DNA from: UBA2336 sp036787955
GTDB taxonomy: Bacteria > Bacteroidota > Bacteroidia > Cytophagales > Cyclobacteriaceae
Direction of reading: 5' to 3'
NCBI GenBank assembly: GCA_036787955.1
Contig: DAIQOI010000002.1
Location: 124,001 to 188,000 of the forward strand
DNA: 64,000 bases
In this document: piece after piece, positions 44,286 through 51,899 of the stretch
Position numbering within the stretch: position 1 is the stretch's first letter
Layout: each line of letters begins with the position of its first letter
Program-made: the position numbers and the translations under genes
The notes under the pieces: model-generated
Told to the model about the DNA's origin: nothing
What the model saw: the letters and a program-made list of their open reading frames with translations, nothing else
The model's database searches: none

Positions 44286-46061
44286 TTACAACCTGAATAC
44301 ATGATACCCAAAAGGCCGGAGCATAAATTCCGCTGATGAGGCGTTCATTTCAAGTTTTGTATCGCTCAGAATGTCGTGCAACGTAGCGGTTTGTTCAGGA
44401 GCACCAATCATCTTCAGCACATCGTCCGGCAGTTCAATTATCACACGCTGTGCGAAGGCATTGAAGCCTGCCACAATGAGCAGCTTTTCAGAGTCGTCAA
44501 ATCTCAGGTAGGCAACCACCCGATCGGTTATATTCCTTTTGTTGCGATTATACATGGTTAAATCGTAAAAAGCCCCTTTACCGATAGCCGAAGAAGATTG
44601 TGCCAGCTGAAGCAACCTGATGTAAGTTTGGCGCAGTTGTTTCTGATTTTCCGATAATCCTCCGCCATCAAAAGCGCCTCCATTCATCCACTTCTGGTGT
44701 TCGGGTACGCCCCAGTAATCCATTTTGGTGGTAACACCAGGTTTTTCAAATGTCTGAAATCCGGGGTCGCCATCGGCCGGCTCGCCAACCTCCTGCCCGA
44801 AGTAAATGAGAATGGCTCCGTTATCTATTGTTGCCGATACCAGCATTGCCGGTATGCCTTTCCATGGATCTCCGGCAAAATATTTTGAAGCAATACGCTG
44901 TTCATCATGATTTTCCATAAAATGCAACAGGCGGTTACCGATATCGCTGAGCGAAGATCGGACCTGAAGTATAGCCTGTGCGGATGATTTTCCTTCCATC
45001 AATAGCCTGAGGGTATCGTATAATTGTACCTTGTCGTACAGCAGGTCGAAGCGACCTGTCGTCAGAAATTCGCGATACAGTTCAGGCTGGTATATTTCGG
45101 CAATAAACACGGCATTTGGGTTACGGGCCTTTACCTGCGGTATTACCCAATTCCAGAACTCGACCGGCACCATCCAGGCCACATCGCAGCGAAAACCATC
45201 TACCCCTTTGTCTGTCCAGAACAACAATACATCGCGCATTTTAAGCCAGGTATCCGGAATTGGATCAAAATATGTTTTTCTGCCGCCCTGCAGGTCAACA
45301 CCGTAATTCAGTTTAATGGCTTCGTACCAGTCGTGCAGCGATGGACCGGGACTAAACACATCATTGGCTGTGGCTTTTGCGGGCACTTCATCAAACCTCC
45401 CGTCCATGCCGGGTAATTCAACCAGAGGTTTCGGGGGTGTGAACGACTGACCGGGCAAATAATAAAAGTTGTTGGACGGCAAAAAAGCTACCATGCGGTT
45501 ATCATCTTCACCCAAATCGCGCACAGACCGGGGTTTGGCATCGGAATGATACGACCGCGCCACATGGTTGGGCACAAAGTCTATAATCACGCCCAGGCCG
45601 TTCTCATGCGTTCGTTTTACCAGTTCTTCAAACTCTTTCATCCGGTTGGGGATGTTCACGGCCAGATCGGGATGAACATCGTAATAGTCACGGATAGAAT
45701 AGGGTGAGCCGGCAACGCCCTTCACTACATCCGGATCATCGCCTTTAATTCCATGCTCAGGATAGGCGGTGCACGAAGCATGCTCAATGATGCCGGTATA
45801 CCATACATGGGTTACCCCCATTTCTTTTATACCCTGCAGCGCTGCTTCATTAATGTCGTTCATTTTGCCGCAGCCGTTCTCAGCAAGTGTACCGAACCTT
45901 TTGTTCGCAGACTGCTTATTGCCAAACAGGCGCACCATTACCTGATAAATAACAATTCGCTTGTCCGAGGCCGGCACCTCAGGTAAAACAGGGATGGTTT
46001 CTTTTTGGCGGGCACAGCTGATAAGGAACAAAAATAGGGTGAACACAACAAGCCGAATCAT
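44286..46061 (-). CDS. GH13 alpha-amylase family lipoprotein
   Basis: This 591-residue protein has a lipoprotein signal (FTLFLFLISCA; Cys near residue 15), so it is anchored in an envelope membrane. The GH13 barrel has intact catalytic residues: nucleophile in GVDGFRCDVAWMVP, acid/base in VFIAEIYQP, third acid in FMENHDEQR. The C-terminal beta domain ends LRPFGYHVFRL. It should hydrolyse or rearrange alpha-glucans in the periplasm or at the cell surface. I chose Met 46061 because it begins the signal peptide; the frame stays open to 46523 but that part covers the gene at 46121-46495. TreS follows after 39 nt. Confidence 0.9.
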   Translation of the reverse strand: MIRLVVFTLFLFLISCARQKETIPVLPEVPASDKRIVIYQVMVRLFGNKQSANKRFGTLAENGCGKMNDINEAALQGIKEMGVTHVWYTGIIEHASCTAYPEHGIKGDDPDVVKGVAGSPYSIRDYYDVHPDLAVNIPNRMKEFEELVKRTHENGLGVIIDFVPNHVARSYHSDAKPRSVRDLGEDDNRMVAFLPSNNFYYLPGQSFTPPKPLVELPGMDGRFDEVPAKATANDVFSPGPSLHDWYEAIKLNYGVDLQGGRKTYFDPIPDTWLKMRDVLLFWTDKGVDGFRCDVAWMVPVEFWNWVIPQVKARNPNAVFIAEIYQPELYREFLTTGRFDLLYDKVQLYDTLRLLMEGKSSAQAILQVRSSLSDIGNRLLHFMENHDEQRIASKYFAGDPWKGIPAMLVSATIDNGAILIYFGQEVGEPADGDPGFQTFEKPGVTTKMDYWGVPEHQKWMNGGAFDGGGLSENQKQLRQTYIRLLQLAQSSSAIGKGAFYDLTMYNRNKRNITDRVVAYLRFDDSEKLLIVAGFNAFAQRVIIELPDDVLKMIGAPEQTATLHDILSDTKLEMNASSAEFMLRPFGYHVFRL

Positions 46062-46120
46062 GGCTAAAATTAGCGCAAAGGCAGGGCGCTTCAAAAGAAT
46101 TGACAAATTTGTATTTAAAG

Positions 46121-46495
46121 TTAAGAATGGTGGTTTTGCAAACGATTGAACGAGGATTTTATTCGTGCAGACTGCCATAAATAGTACAAGCAAACAAGCA
46201 AACTGAACCCTGCATAGACGAAGTAACGGACGGGTGTGATGTGCCAGAGATTCAAACCCGGCTTCTGAACCTGCAACGCATCGATGAATGCACCGGCAGC
46301 AAAGATTATGTACACCAGGAACCCGACAAGAACCACGGCAAGCAGGGGACGGATAAAAAAATTGAATATGGCAAGCACTGATTGTAACGCCATGAGCCCG
46401 AAAACCAGTATCCAGATAACCGGGTGGTGACCCGATGTTTCGTAAAAAGCCAGTATCAGAAAAGTTATGGCCAGCAAAAAGCGGAACGCACGCAT
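46121..46495 (-). CDS. Small four-helix membrane protein, TMEM220-like
   Basis: This 124-residue protein consists mainly of four hydrophobic helices (about 4-18, 25-45, 50-72, 90-108). The pattern FLLAITFLILAFYETSGHHPVIW resembles the TMEM220 family, which has a short conserved loop before the second helix. No function is known for this family in bacteria. It lies 11 nt after the exported TIM-barrel gene and 59 nt before the amylase gene, all on one strand. Assignment to TMEM220 is from pattern memory. Confidence 0.65.
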   Translation of the reverse strand: MRAFRFLLAITFLILAFYETSGHHPVIWILVFGLMALQSVLAIFNFFIRPLLAVVLVGFLVYIIFAAGAFIDALQVQKPGLNLWHITPVRYFVYAGFSLLVCLYYLWQSARIKSSFNRLQNHHS

Positions 46496-46506
46496 TAGCT
46501 GCTAAG

Positions 46507-47379
46507 CTATAATATACCGGCAATATATTTAAAATTATTCTCTGCGCTTACAAGAGACGAAACCTCGTAGGTTTCCTGTTCAACGAAGAAGTGTTTCATC
46601 CCCGATTGCCTGGCCTGCCGGAAAATTTCTGAAAAATTGATTCGGCCCTGTCCCAGATCTGCATTTTTATCCGGGTCTTCTTTGTGCATATCTTTTACGT
46701 GCCACAATTCAAATCGTCCCGGATATTTTTTAAAATAATCATCGGGCGACTTACCGGCCCGTACAATCCAGTACAAATCCAACTCCATGCACACCAGTTT
46801 GGGATCCAGCTCGGCCAGCATCACATCATAGGGAATCTTTCCATCCAACAATTCAAATTCAAAAGCATGGTTGTGGTATCCCAGCCTAATACCGGCTGCT
46901 TTACACACCTCGCCTGCTTTGTTCATTTCCTGGCATAAACGTTTGTAATCATCAATCGATTGCCGTTCTCCTTCAAAAAGGTAGGCAATAACCATGTAGG
47001 TTTGCCCTGCGCTTTTTGCGTCTTCCACTGCTTTTTCCCATCCGTTGCGCAGGTTGCCGGAAGTATTCTGATTATAGCCGGTGATATAATGACCGCTGGT
47101 TATTTTCAATCCTAAGTCGCGGGTCATCCTGACAAAATCGGCAAAAGGTTCGCCAAAAATTTTTCCATCGGCATAGGAAAATGTTTCTACTTCGGTGTAA
47201 CCAAAGCCTGCCACTTTTTTCAGTGTTCCGGGCAGGTCTTTGAATATTACATCCCGCAAGGTATAGAGTTGGATGCCTATGGCCGGTTTTAACGATTGCG
47301 CGCACGAGGTGAGCCATGCAGGAAGCATGAGTGTGCCTGCAGCAACTGCCGAGCGGGTAACAAATTCTCTTCTTTTCAT
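46507..47379 (-). CDS. Exported sugar phosphate isomerase/epimerase-like TIM barrel (Tat signal)
   Basis: This 290-residue xylose-isomerase-like TIM barrel has a twin-arginine signal (MKRREFVTRSAVAAGTLMLP) followed by a lipobox-like LTSCAQ, so it is probably a Tat-exported lipoprotein. Barrel motifs include GIQLYTLRDVIF, GYTEVETFSYADGK, RLGYHNHAFEFE, VCMELDLYWIVRAGK, ELWHVKDMH and FFVEQETYEVS, with His, Glu and Asp residues suited to a divalent metal. Such proteins are abundant in Bacteroidota beside Gfo/Idh/MocA oxidoreductases and are thought to act on sugars or 3-keto-sugars. The substrate is unknown. Confidence 0.85.
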   Translation of the reverse strand: MKRREFVTRSAVAAGTLMLPAWLTSCAQSLKPAIGIQLYTLRDVIFKDLPGTLKKVAGFGYTEVETFSYADGKIFGEPFADFVRMTRDLGLKITSGHYITGYNQNTSGNLRNGWEKAVEDAKSAGQTYMVIAYLFEGERQSIDDYKRLCQEMNKAGEVCKAAGIRLGYHNHAFEFELLDGKIPYDVMLAELDPKLVCMELDLYWIVRAGKSPDDYFKKYPGRFELWHVKDMHKEDPDKNADLGQGRINFSEIFRQARQSGMKHFFVEQETYEVSSLVSAENNFKYIAGIL

Positions 47380-47391
47380 AAGTGGCTTGGT

Positions 47392-47817
47392 TTATCGGGT
47401 TCGTATCCAATCGTATGCTTCTTCTTCATCGGAAAATACCTCAAGCTGCACACCGTGTGTTTTGAATTTTTCAGCTGCACGAAGCTTGAATTTTTCCATC
47501 GGGTATTCGGCAAACAAATCTTCACCAAGAATAACAGCGTGATATTTCACACCTAATTCACCGAACAGCAGGTTATCCCATACTTCGGCAAACCACTTTT
47601 CGGTTTCCTCATCTACTTCACCCAGCAATTGGGTGTCGGCCAGCCAGGCCAGGTTGCTGTACGATTTCGACAACTCGCGGTAGCGTTCGGCTATGTGCAG
47701 CAACATCTGGCGGAATATTTCGCCAGGTAACGGGCCTTTCCATCTGTGCCTGAGCACCGGCAGTTCGTCATCCAGCTCACAACTAACATATTCGTTATCG
47801 AATATGGTAATGATCAT
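47392..47817 (-). CDS. Uncharacterised protein, possible SpoIIAA-like fold
   Basis: This protein of about 141 residues has no signal peptide and a mixed alpha/beta sequence: N-terminal beta strands (MIITIFDNEYVSCELDDELP), a helical stretch with EIFRQMLLHIAERYRELSKSY, a segment WLADTQLLGEVDEETEKWFAEVW, and a C-terminal FKTHGVQLEVFSDEEEAYDWIR. This layout resembles SpoIIAA/STAS-like proteins found in Bacteroidota, which is only a pattern impression. It lies in the run of sugar genes with short gaps on both sides. The start may be 47832 or 47817. Confidence 0.65.
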   Translation of the reverse strand: MIITIFDNEYVSCELDDELPVLRHRWKGPLPGEIFRQMLLHIAERYRELSKSYSNLAWLADTQLLGEVDEETEKWFAEVWDNLLFGELGVKYHAVILGEDLFAEYPMEKFKLRAAEKFKTHGVQLEVFSDEEEAYDWIRTR

Positions 47818-47865
47818 GCAGTGAATTTGCAAAATTTATCCGAATGATGCCTCCCCACCCGGATA

Positions 47866-48225
47866 TTACTGTTTCTCCGTTTCTCCGTCCAGGGAAAGCA
47901 CATAGCGCGCCATTTTTTCGGCATCTTCCTGCGACAAGTCGGGATGGGCCGTCATGGGGATTTCTCCCCATACCCCACTGCTTCCTTTTATAATTCTTTC
48001 GGCCAGCAACTTTACATTGGCTGTGGTGAACTCGTACTTTTTGGCAACATCGGTATGCGATGGGCCAATGATTTTATTGGTTGCATGATGGCACGTCTTG
48101 CAGTCGCTGGCTCTTACCAGTATTTCGCCTTCTCGTATCTGCGACTCGCTGTCGATCTTTTTTCCGCAGGCACTCAGCCATGCAACAGCAACCGCGGCAA
48201 GGATGAAGTAGTGAATCCGTTTCAT
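47866..48225 (-). CDS. Class I cytochrome c lipoprotein
   Basis: This 119-residue protein has a lipoprotein signal (VAVAWLSAC, Cys20), a single heme motif CKTCHH (about residues 42-47), and an axial Met in the region GEIPMTAHPDLS, followed by the C-terminal helix DAEKMARYVLSL typical of c551/c552-type cytochromes. It should carry electrons in the periplasm. It overlaps the upstream TIM-barrel gene by 4 nt, so it belongs to the sugar cluster and may take electrons from a sugar dehydrogenase. Confidence 0.9.
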   Translation of the reverse strand: MKRIHYFILAAVAVAWLSACGKKIDSESQIREGEILVRASDCKTCHHATNKIIGPSHTDVAKKYEFTTANVKLLAERIIKGSSGVWGEIPMTAHPDLSQEDAEKMARYVLSLDGETEKQ

Positions 48226-49274
48226 AGGCCCATGATTTTACGATTCATTTCGGTGTCGGTCTTGGCAGCGGCAAAGTCGTCAAAGGCTTTATCGGTAACC
48301 CGGATAATGTGGTCTTTGATAAAGCGGGCACCTTCGGCTGCACCTTGTTCGGGATGTTTCAGTACACACTCCCACTCCAGCACCGCCCAACCAGGATAAT
48401 TGTAGTAGGCCAGTTTAGAAAAGATTTGTTTGAAGTCCACCTGACCATCTCCCAGCGAACGGAACCGGCCGGGACGCTCGCTCCAGTCGAGATAGCCACC
48501 ATAAGCTCCGCATTTTCCGGTGGGGTGATATTCTGCATCTTTTACGTGAAACATTTTTATAAAGCTGTGATAATGATCGATGTAGGAAATATAATCCAGT
48601 TGCTGAAGAATGAAGTGGCTTGGATCATAGAGCAGGTTAACGCGCGGATGTTTGCCGGTAGCCTCCCAGAAGCGTTCAAAGGTTATACCATCGTGCAAAT
48701 CTTCGCCTGCATGAACTTCATAGCACAAGTCCACACCCTGTTCATCAAAAAAGTTCAGGATGGGCAGCCAGCGTTTGGCCAGTTCTTTGAAAGCATCTTC
48801 TACCAGGCCTTTTGAGCGTTGGGGCCAGGGATAGACATAAGGCCAAATAAGCGCACCGGAAAAAGTAACGCATACGTTAATGCCGAGGTTACGACTGGCC
48901 CTGGCGGCCAGTTTAAGCTGGTCAACCGCCCAGGCTTGCCGGGCTTTGGGATTGTTGCGGTACTGTGGCGGAGCAAAGCTGTCGAACAAAATATCGTAAG
49001 CCGGATGCACTGCAACCAGTTGTCCCTGCAGATGCGTTGAAAGTTCGGTGATCTCCACACCATAACTGCGGATGGTCTCCTTATACTCATCGGCGTAGTC
49101 TTTGCTCTCAGCCACTTTTTTCAGGTCGATGCAGCGTTCATCTACGGTAGGAATCTGTACGCCAACAAAACCAAGCGAGGCTGCCCATTTGCATATAGAT
49201 TCCATGTTATTGAACGGTGGCTTGTCGCCCATGAACTGGGCAAGAAAGAGTCCAGGTCCTTTAATCGTTTTCAT
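48222..49274 (-). CDS. Sugar phosphate isomerase/epimerase-like TIM barrel (cytoplasmic)
   Basis: This 350-residue xylose-isomerase-like TIM barrel has GPGLFLAQFMGDKPPFNN at the N-terminus, the metal and substrate segments LCYEVHAGEDLHDG, NLLYDPSHFILQQLDY, KMFHVKDAEYHPTG, a distinctive SERPGRFRSLGDGQVDF, and AVLEWECVLKHPE. It has no signal peptide. It lies between the Gfo/Idh/MocA gene (27 nt upstream) and the cytochrome gene (4-nt overlap). A pairing of this type with an oxidoreductase suggests isomerisation or hydrolysis of oxidised sugars or inositols. Confidence 0.88.
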   Translation of the reverse strand: MKTIKGPGLFLAQFMGDKPPFNNMESICKWAASLGFVGVQIPTVDERCIDLKKVAESKDYADEYKETIRSYGVEITELSTHLQGQLVAVHPAYDILFDSFAPPQYRNNPKARQAWAVDQLKLAARASRNLGINVCVTFSGALIWPYVYPWPQRSKGLVEDAFKELAKRWLPILNFFDEQGVDLCYEVHAGEDLHDGITFERFWEATGKHPRVNLLYDPSHFILQQLDYISYIDHYHSFIKMFHVKDAEYHPTGKCGAYGGYLDWSERPGRFRSLGDGQVDFKQIFSKLAYYNYPGWAVLEWECVLKHPEQGAAEGARFIKDHIIRVTDKAFDDFAAAKTDTEMNRKIMGL

Positions 49275-49301
49275 GTGCTCGCATTTTTGTTATGTTCAAA
49301 T

Positions 49302-50462
49302 TTACTCCGGTATGGGTACCCATTTTTGTTTTTGCCGTGACGATTTCACGGCAGCTTCAATAAAAGCCATACCACGCAGGCCATCGTTCACATCGGGAAA
49401 TCCGTATTGGTGTGCAGTTATTTTTTTTCCGCGCTGGTAGTCGTTAACAGCCTTTGCAAAGGCCACATAGATGTTGGCAAATGCTTCGAGGTACCCTTCC
49501 GGATGACCGCTCGGAACACGCGTTGCGGCTTTTGCTTCATCGCCAACATACGGAAGACCCGTGCGCAAAACCTGCCGGGGCTTATCGGGCCATTTTAATA
49601 TTAATGAGTTGGGCTCCTCCTGCCGCCATTCCAGCCCTCCTTTTTCGCCATACACGCGAATGGAGAGGTTGTTCTCTTCTCCTGCTGCCACCTGGGTAGC
49701 TATCAACATACCTGTTGCACCCCCATCAAAGCGCAGAAACATGGTGGCATCATCATCCAGCACACGGCCGGCTACTACCGACTGAAGGTCGGCACACAGG
49801 TGTGTAATATTCTGACCGGAAATAAACTCGGCAAGGTTAGCAGCGTGTGTGCCAATGTCGGCAATGGCTCCTCCCAAACCCGAATATTTCGGATCGGATC
49901 GCCAGCTGGCCTGCTTTTGTCCGGTCTTTTCAATGGGTTGCGACAACCAGCCCTGTGTATACTCCACATAAATTTTACGGATTGTGCCCAGCACTCCTTT
50001 CTTTACCAGTTGCCGGGCTTCTTTTACCATGGGATAACCGGTGTAGGTATGCGTGAGGGCAAATACCAGTCCGGATTTATCAACAATTTTTTTAAGCTGC
50101 CGCGCCTCGGCAAGCGAAAGTGTCATGGGCTTGTCGCAGATTACATGAAAGCCGTTTTCAAGCGCCATTTTAGCCGGCCCGAAATGCAGGTGGTTGGGAG
50201 TAACTATCGAAATAAAATCCATGCGGACATCCGGAGGCAGACCTTTTTCCTTTCGTATCATTTCTTCATAAGAGCCATAGACGCGGTCGGGCGAAAGAAA
50301 CAAACTCTTTCCGGTGGTCTTGCTTTTTTCAGGATTGCTGCTGAATGCTCCGCACACCAGTTCAATGTAGCCATCGAGGGCAGCCACCCTGCGGTGCACG
50401 GCACCGATAAAGGCATCGGAGCTGCCTCCTACCATGCCCATTCTTAACTTTCGTTTCATCAA
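49302..50462 (-). CDS. Gfo/Idh/MocA family oxidoreductase
   Basis: This 386-residue dehydrogenase has an N-terminal Rossmann domain (LRMGMVGGSSDAFIGAVHRR) and the family motif NGFHVICDKPMTLSLAEARQ with the catalytic Lys in DKP, then the C-terminal alpha/beta domain with GGAIADIGTHAANLAEF. It would oxidise a sugar or cyclitol with NAD(P). The TGDIGTH-like motif carries Asp and His suited to catalysis. It heads the 14-kb minus-strand run and is divergent from the nucleoside-type permease. Confidence 0.92.
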   Translation of the reverse strand: MMKRKLRMGMVGGSSDAFIGAVHRRVAALDGYIELVCGAFSSNPEKSKTTGKSLFLSPDRVYGSYEEMIRKEKGLPPDVRMDFISIVTPNHLHFGPAKMALENGFHVICDKPMTLSLAEARQLKKIVDKSGLVFALTHTYTGYPMVKEARQLVKKGVLGTIRKIYVEYTQGWLSQPIEKTGQKQASWRSDPKYSGLGGAIADIGTHAANLAEFISGQNITHLCADLQSVVAGRVLDDDATMFLRFDGGATGMLIATQVAAGEENNLSIRVYGEKGGLEWRQEEPNSLILKWPDKPRQVLRTGLPYVGDEAKAATRVPSGHPEGYLEAFANIYVAFAKAVNDYQRGKKITAHQYGFPDVNDGLRGMAFIEAAVKSSRQKQKWVPIPE

Positions 50463-50525
50463 TTGATAGTTTGACTTTGCGGCTTACAATATAGCAAAAG
50501 ATAAAAGTGAGAAACTCAGGGTTTT

Positions 50526-50561
50526 TTATGCAAACGTTTTCGTAAAAAGCAATTTGCATAA
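50526..50561. promoter_or_regulatory. LacI-like operator and inverted repeat upstream of the permease
   Basis: TTATGCAAAC/GTTTTCGTAA (50526-50545) is an imperfect palindrome with a central CG and 8 of 10 positions matching, as in LacI-family operators. A second, perfect 9-bp inverted repeat joins TTATGCAAA (50526-50534) to TTTGCATAA (50553-50561). The latter contains the probable -33 TTTG (50553-50556) of the permease promoter, whose -7 is TATTTTCG at 50579-50586 (one mismatch, 22-nt spacer). Confidence 0.6.
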
Positions 50562-50613
50562 GCAACAAAATCCTTTGATATTTTCGATGATTAATGCCAA
50601 ACCCAAGTAGCTT

Positions 50614-51843
50614 ATGTCGCAATCATCCAATCTGGTTTTCAGACTCAGCATCATGATGTTCCTTCAGTTTTTCATCTGGGGAGCATGGTACACCAGCGTG
50701 GCGGTGTATATGACAGAACTGGGGATGAAAGATTTAACCCACTGGCCCTACACGGTCAATCCCGTGGCTGCTATTGTGGCCCCCTTTTTTTTAGGCCTTG
50801 TTGCCGATCGTTATTTTGCCACTGAACGGGTACTGGGCGTACTGCATGTGCTGGGCGGACTCATTCTGTTTATCACCCCGCAGGCAAGCGCTTCACCGGT
50901 ATTATTTATTACTTTGCTGCTGGCGTACAACCTCTGTTATATGCCCACTCTCGGACTGGCTAACTCACTGGCATTTCATCACATTGAGAATCAGGAAAAA
51001 CAGTTTCCGGTTATCCGGGTATTTGGAACAATCGGCTGGATAGTTGCAGGGTTGTTTATCAGCTTTATCCTCGGAAGAATCACAGGTCAGATAGCAGAAA
51101 AAACACCCATGCCACTGTACACAGCTGGCGCTGCATCGGTGCTGCTCGGGCTTTTCAGTTTTTCATTGCCACACACCCCGCCTAAAGGCGCAGGTGAAAA
51201 GGTATCGCTGCGCAGCATTGCCGGCCTTGATGCGCTGGAAGTGCTGGGCAGCAGGCCTTTTTACGTCTTTCTCATTTGCTCTTTCCTCATCTGTATTCCG
51301 CTGGCAGCTTACTATAATTTCACTCAGCTATACCTGCAGGCCTCAGGCTTTGAAAACATAGCCGGCACACAAACGCTCGGCCAGATGAGTGAAGTAATTT
51401 TTATGTTGCTGATGCCGCTGTTTTTTGCGCGGCTTGGTGTGAAAAAAATGTTGCTGGTAGGTATGTTCGCCTGGGTTCTGCGCTACGCTTTATTTGCCCT
51501 TGGCGCACCCGAAAGCATTACCTGGATGATTATTGTGGGTATTGCCCTGCATGGCATTTGTTATGATTTCTTTTTTGTTACCGGGCAGATTTACGTTGAT
51601 AAGAAATCGAACGATAAAATCCGCGGGCAGGCCCAGGGTTTTCTGGTATTGGTAACCTATGGACTGGGCATGCTGATAGGCGCACAGATTGCCGGCACCA
51701 CGTACAATAATTTTCTGAAAGGAACGGAAGCGCTGACAGCCGTGCAGTGGCAGCAATTCTGGTGGCTGCCAGCAGGTTTTGCCCTGGCAGTAATGATAAT
51801 ATTTGCGCTCTTCTTTAAAGATGAAGAAGAGGTAAAGGTGTAA
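50614..51843 (+). CDS. NupG-type MFS permease (nucleoside:H+ symporter family)
   Basis: This 409-residue protein has 12 predicted membrane helices and belongs to the nucleoside H+ symporter branch of the MFS: FLQFFIWGAWYTSVAVYM at helix 1, VAAIVAPFFLGLVADRYFATERVLG, and FGTIGWIVAGLFISFILG. In Bacteroidota such permeases sit beside Gfo/Idh/MocA and TIM-barrel genes and may import sugars or their derivatives rather than nucleosides. The arrangement here (divergent from such a set, with an operator in between) agrees with that. Confidence 0.88.
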   Translation: MSQSSNLVFRLSIMMFLQFFIWGAWYTSVAVYMTELGMKDLTHWPYTVNPVAAIVAPFFLGLVADRYFATERVLGVLHVLGGLILFITPQASASPVLFITLLLAYNLCYMPTLGLANSLAFHHIENQEKQFPVIRVFGTIGWIVAGLFISFILGRITGQIAEKTPMPLYTAGAASVLLGLFSFSLPHTPPKGAGEKVSLRSIAGLDALEVLGSRPFYVFLICSFLICIPLAAYYNFTQLYLQASGFENIAGTQTLGQMSEVIFMLLMPLFFARLGVKKMLLVGMFAWVLRYALFALGAPESITWMIIVGIALHGICYDFFFVTGQIYVDKKSNDKIRGQAQGFLVLVTYGLGMLIGAQIAGTTYNNFLKGTEALTAVQWQQFWWLPAGFALAVMIIFALFFKDEEEVKV

Positions 51844-51851
51844 AACCCTGA

Positions 51852-51885
51852 TGTTTCCGGCAGTTGGTTATCGCTGCCGGAAACA
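51852..51885. terminator. Bidirectional terminator hairpin between convergent genes
   Basis: A 12-bp stem (TGTTTCCGGCAG / CTGCCGGAAACA) with a 10-nt loop lies 8 nt after the permease stop and 14 nt before the stop of the convergent propeller gene. Confidence 0.75.
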
Positions 51886-51899
51886 ACACCCGATACTAA

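Noticed and set aside
46062..46523. Open frame extending the GH13 lipoprotein by 154 residues upstream
   Set aside because: The extension is Cys/His/Arg-rich nonsense, lacks a signal peptide, and overlaps a credible membrane protein gene in another frame on the same strand. The lipoprotein signal begins at 46061.
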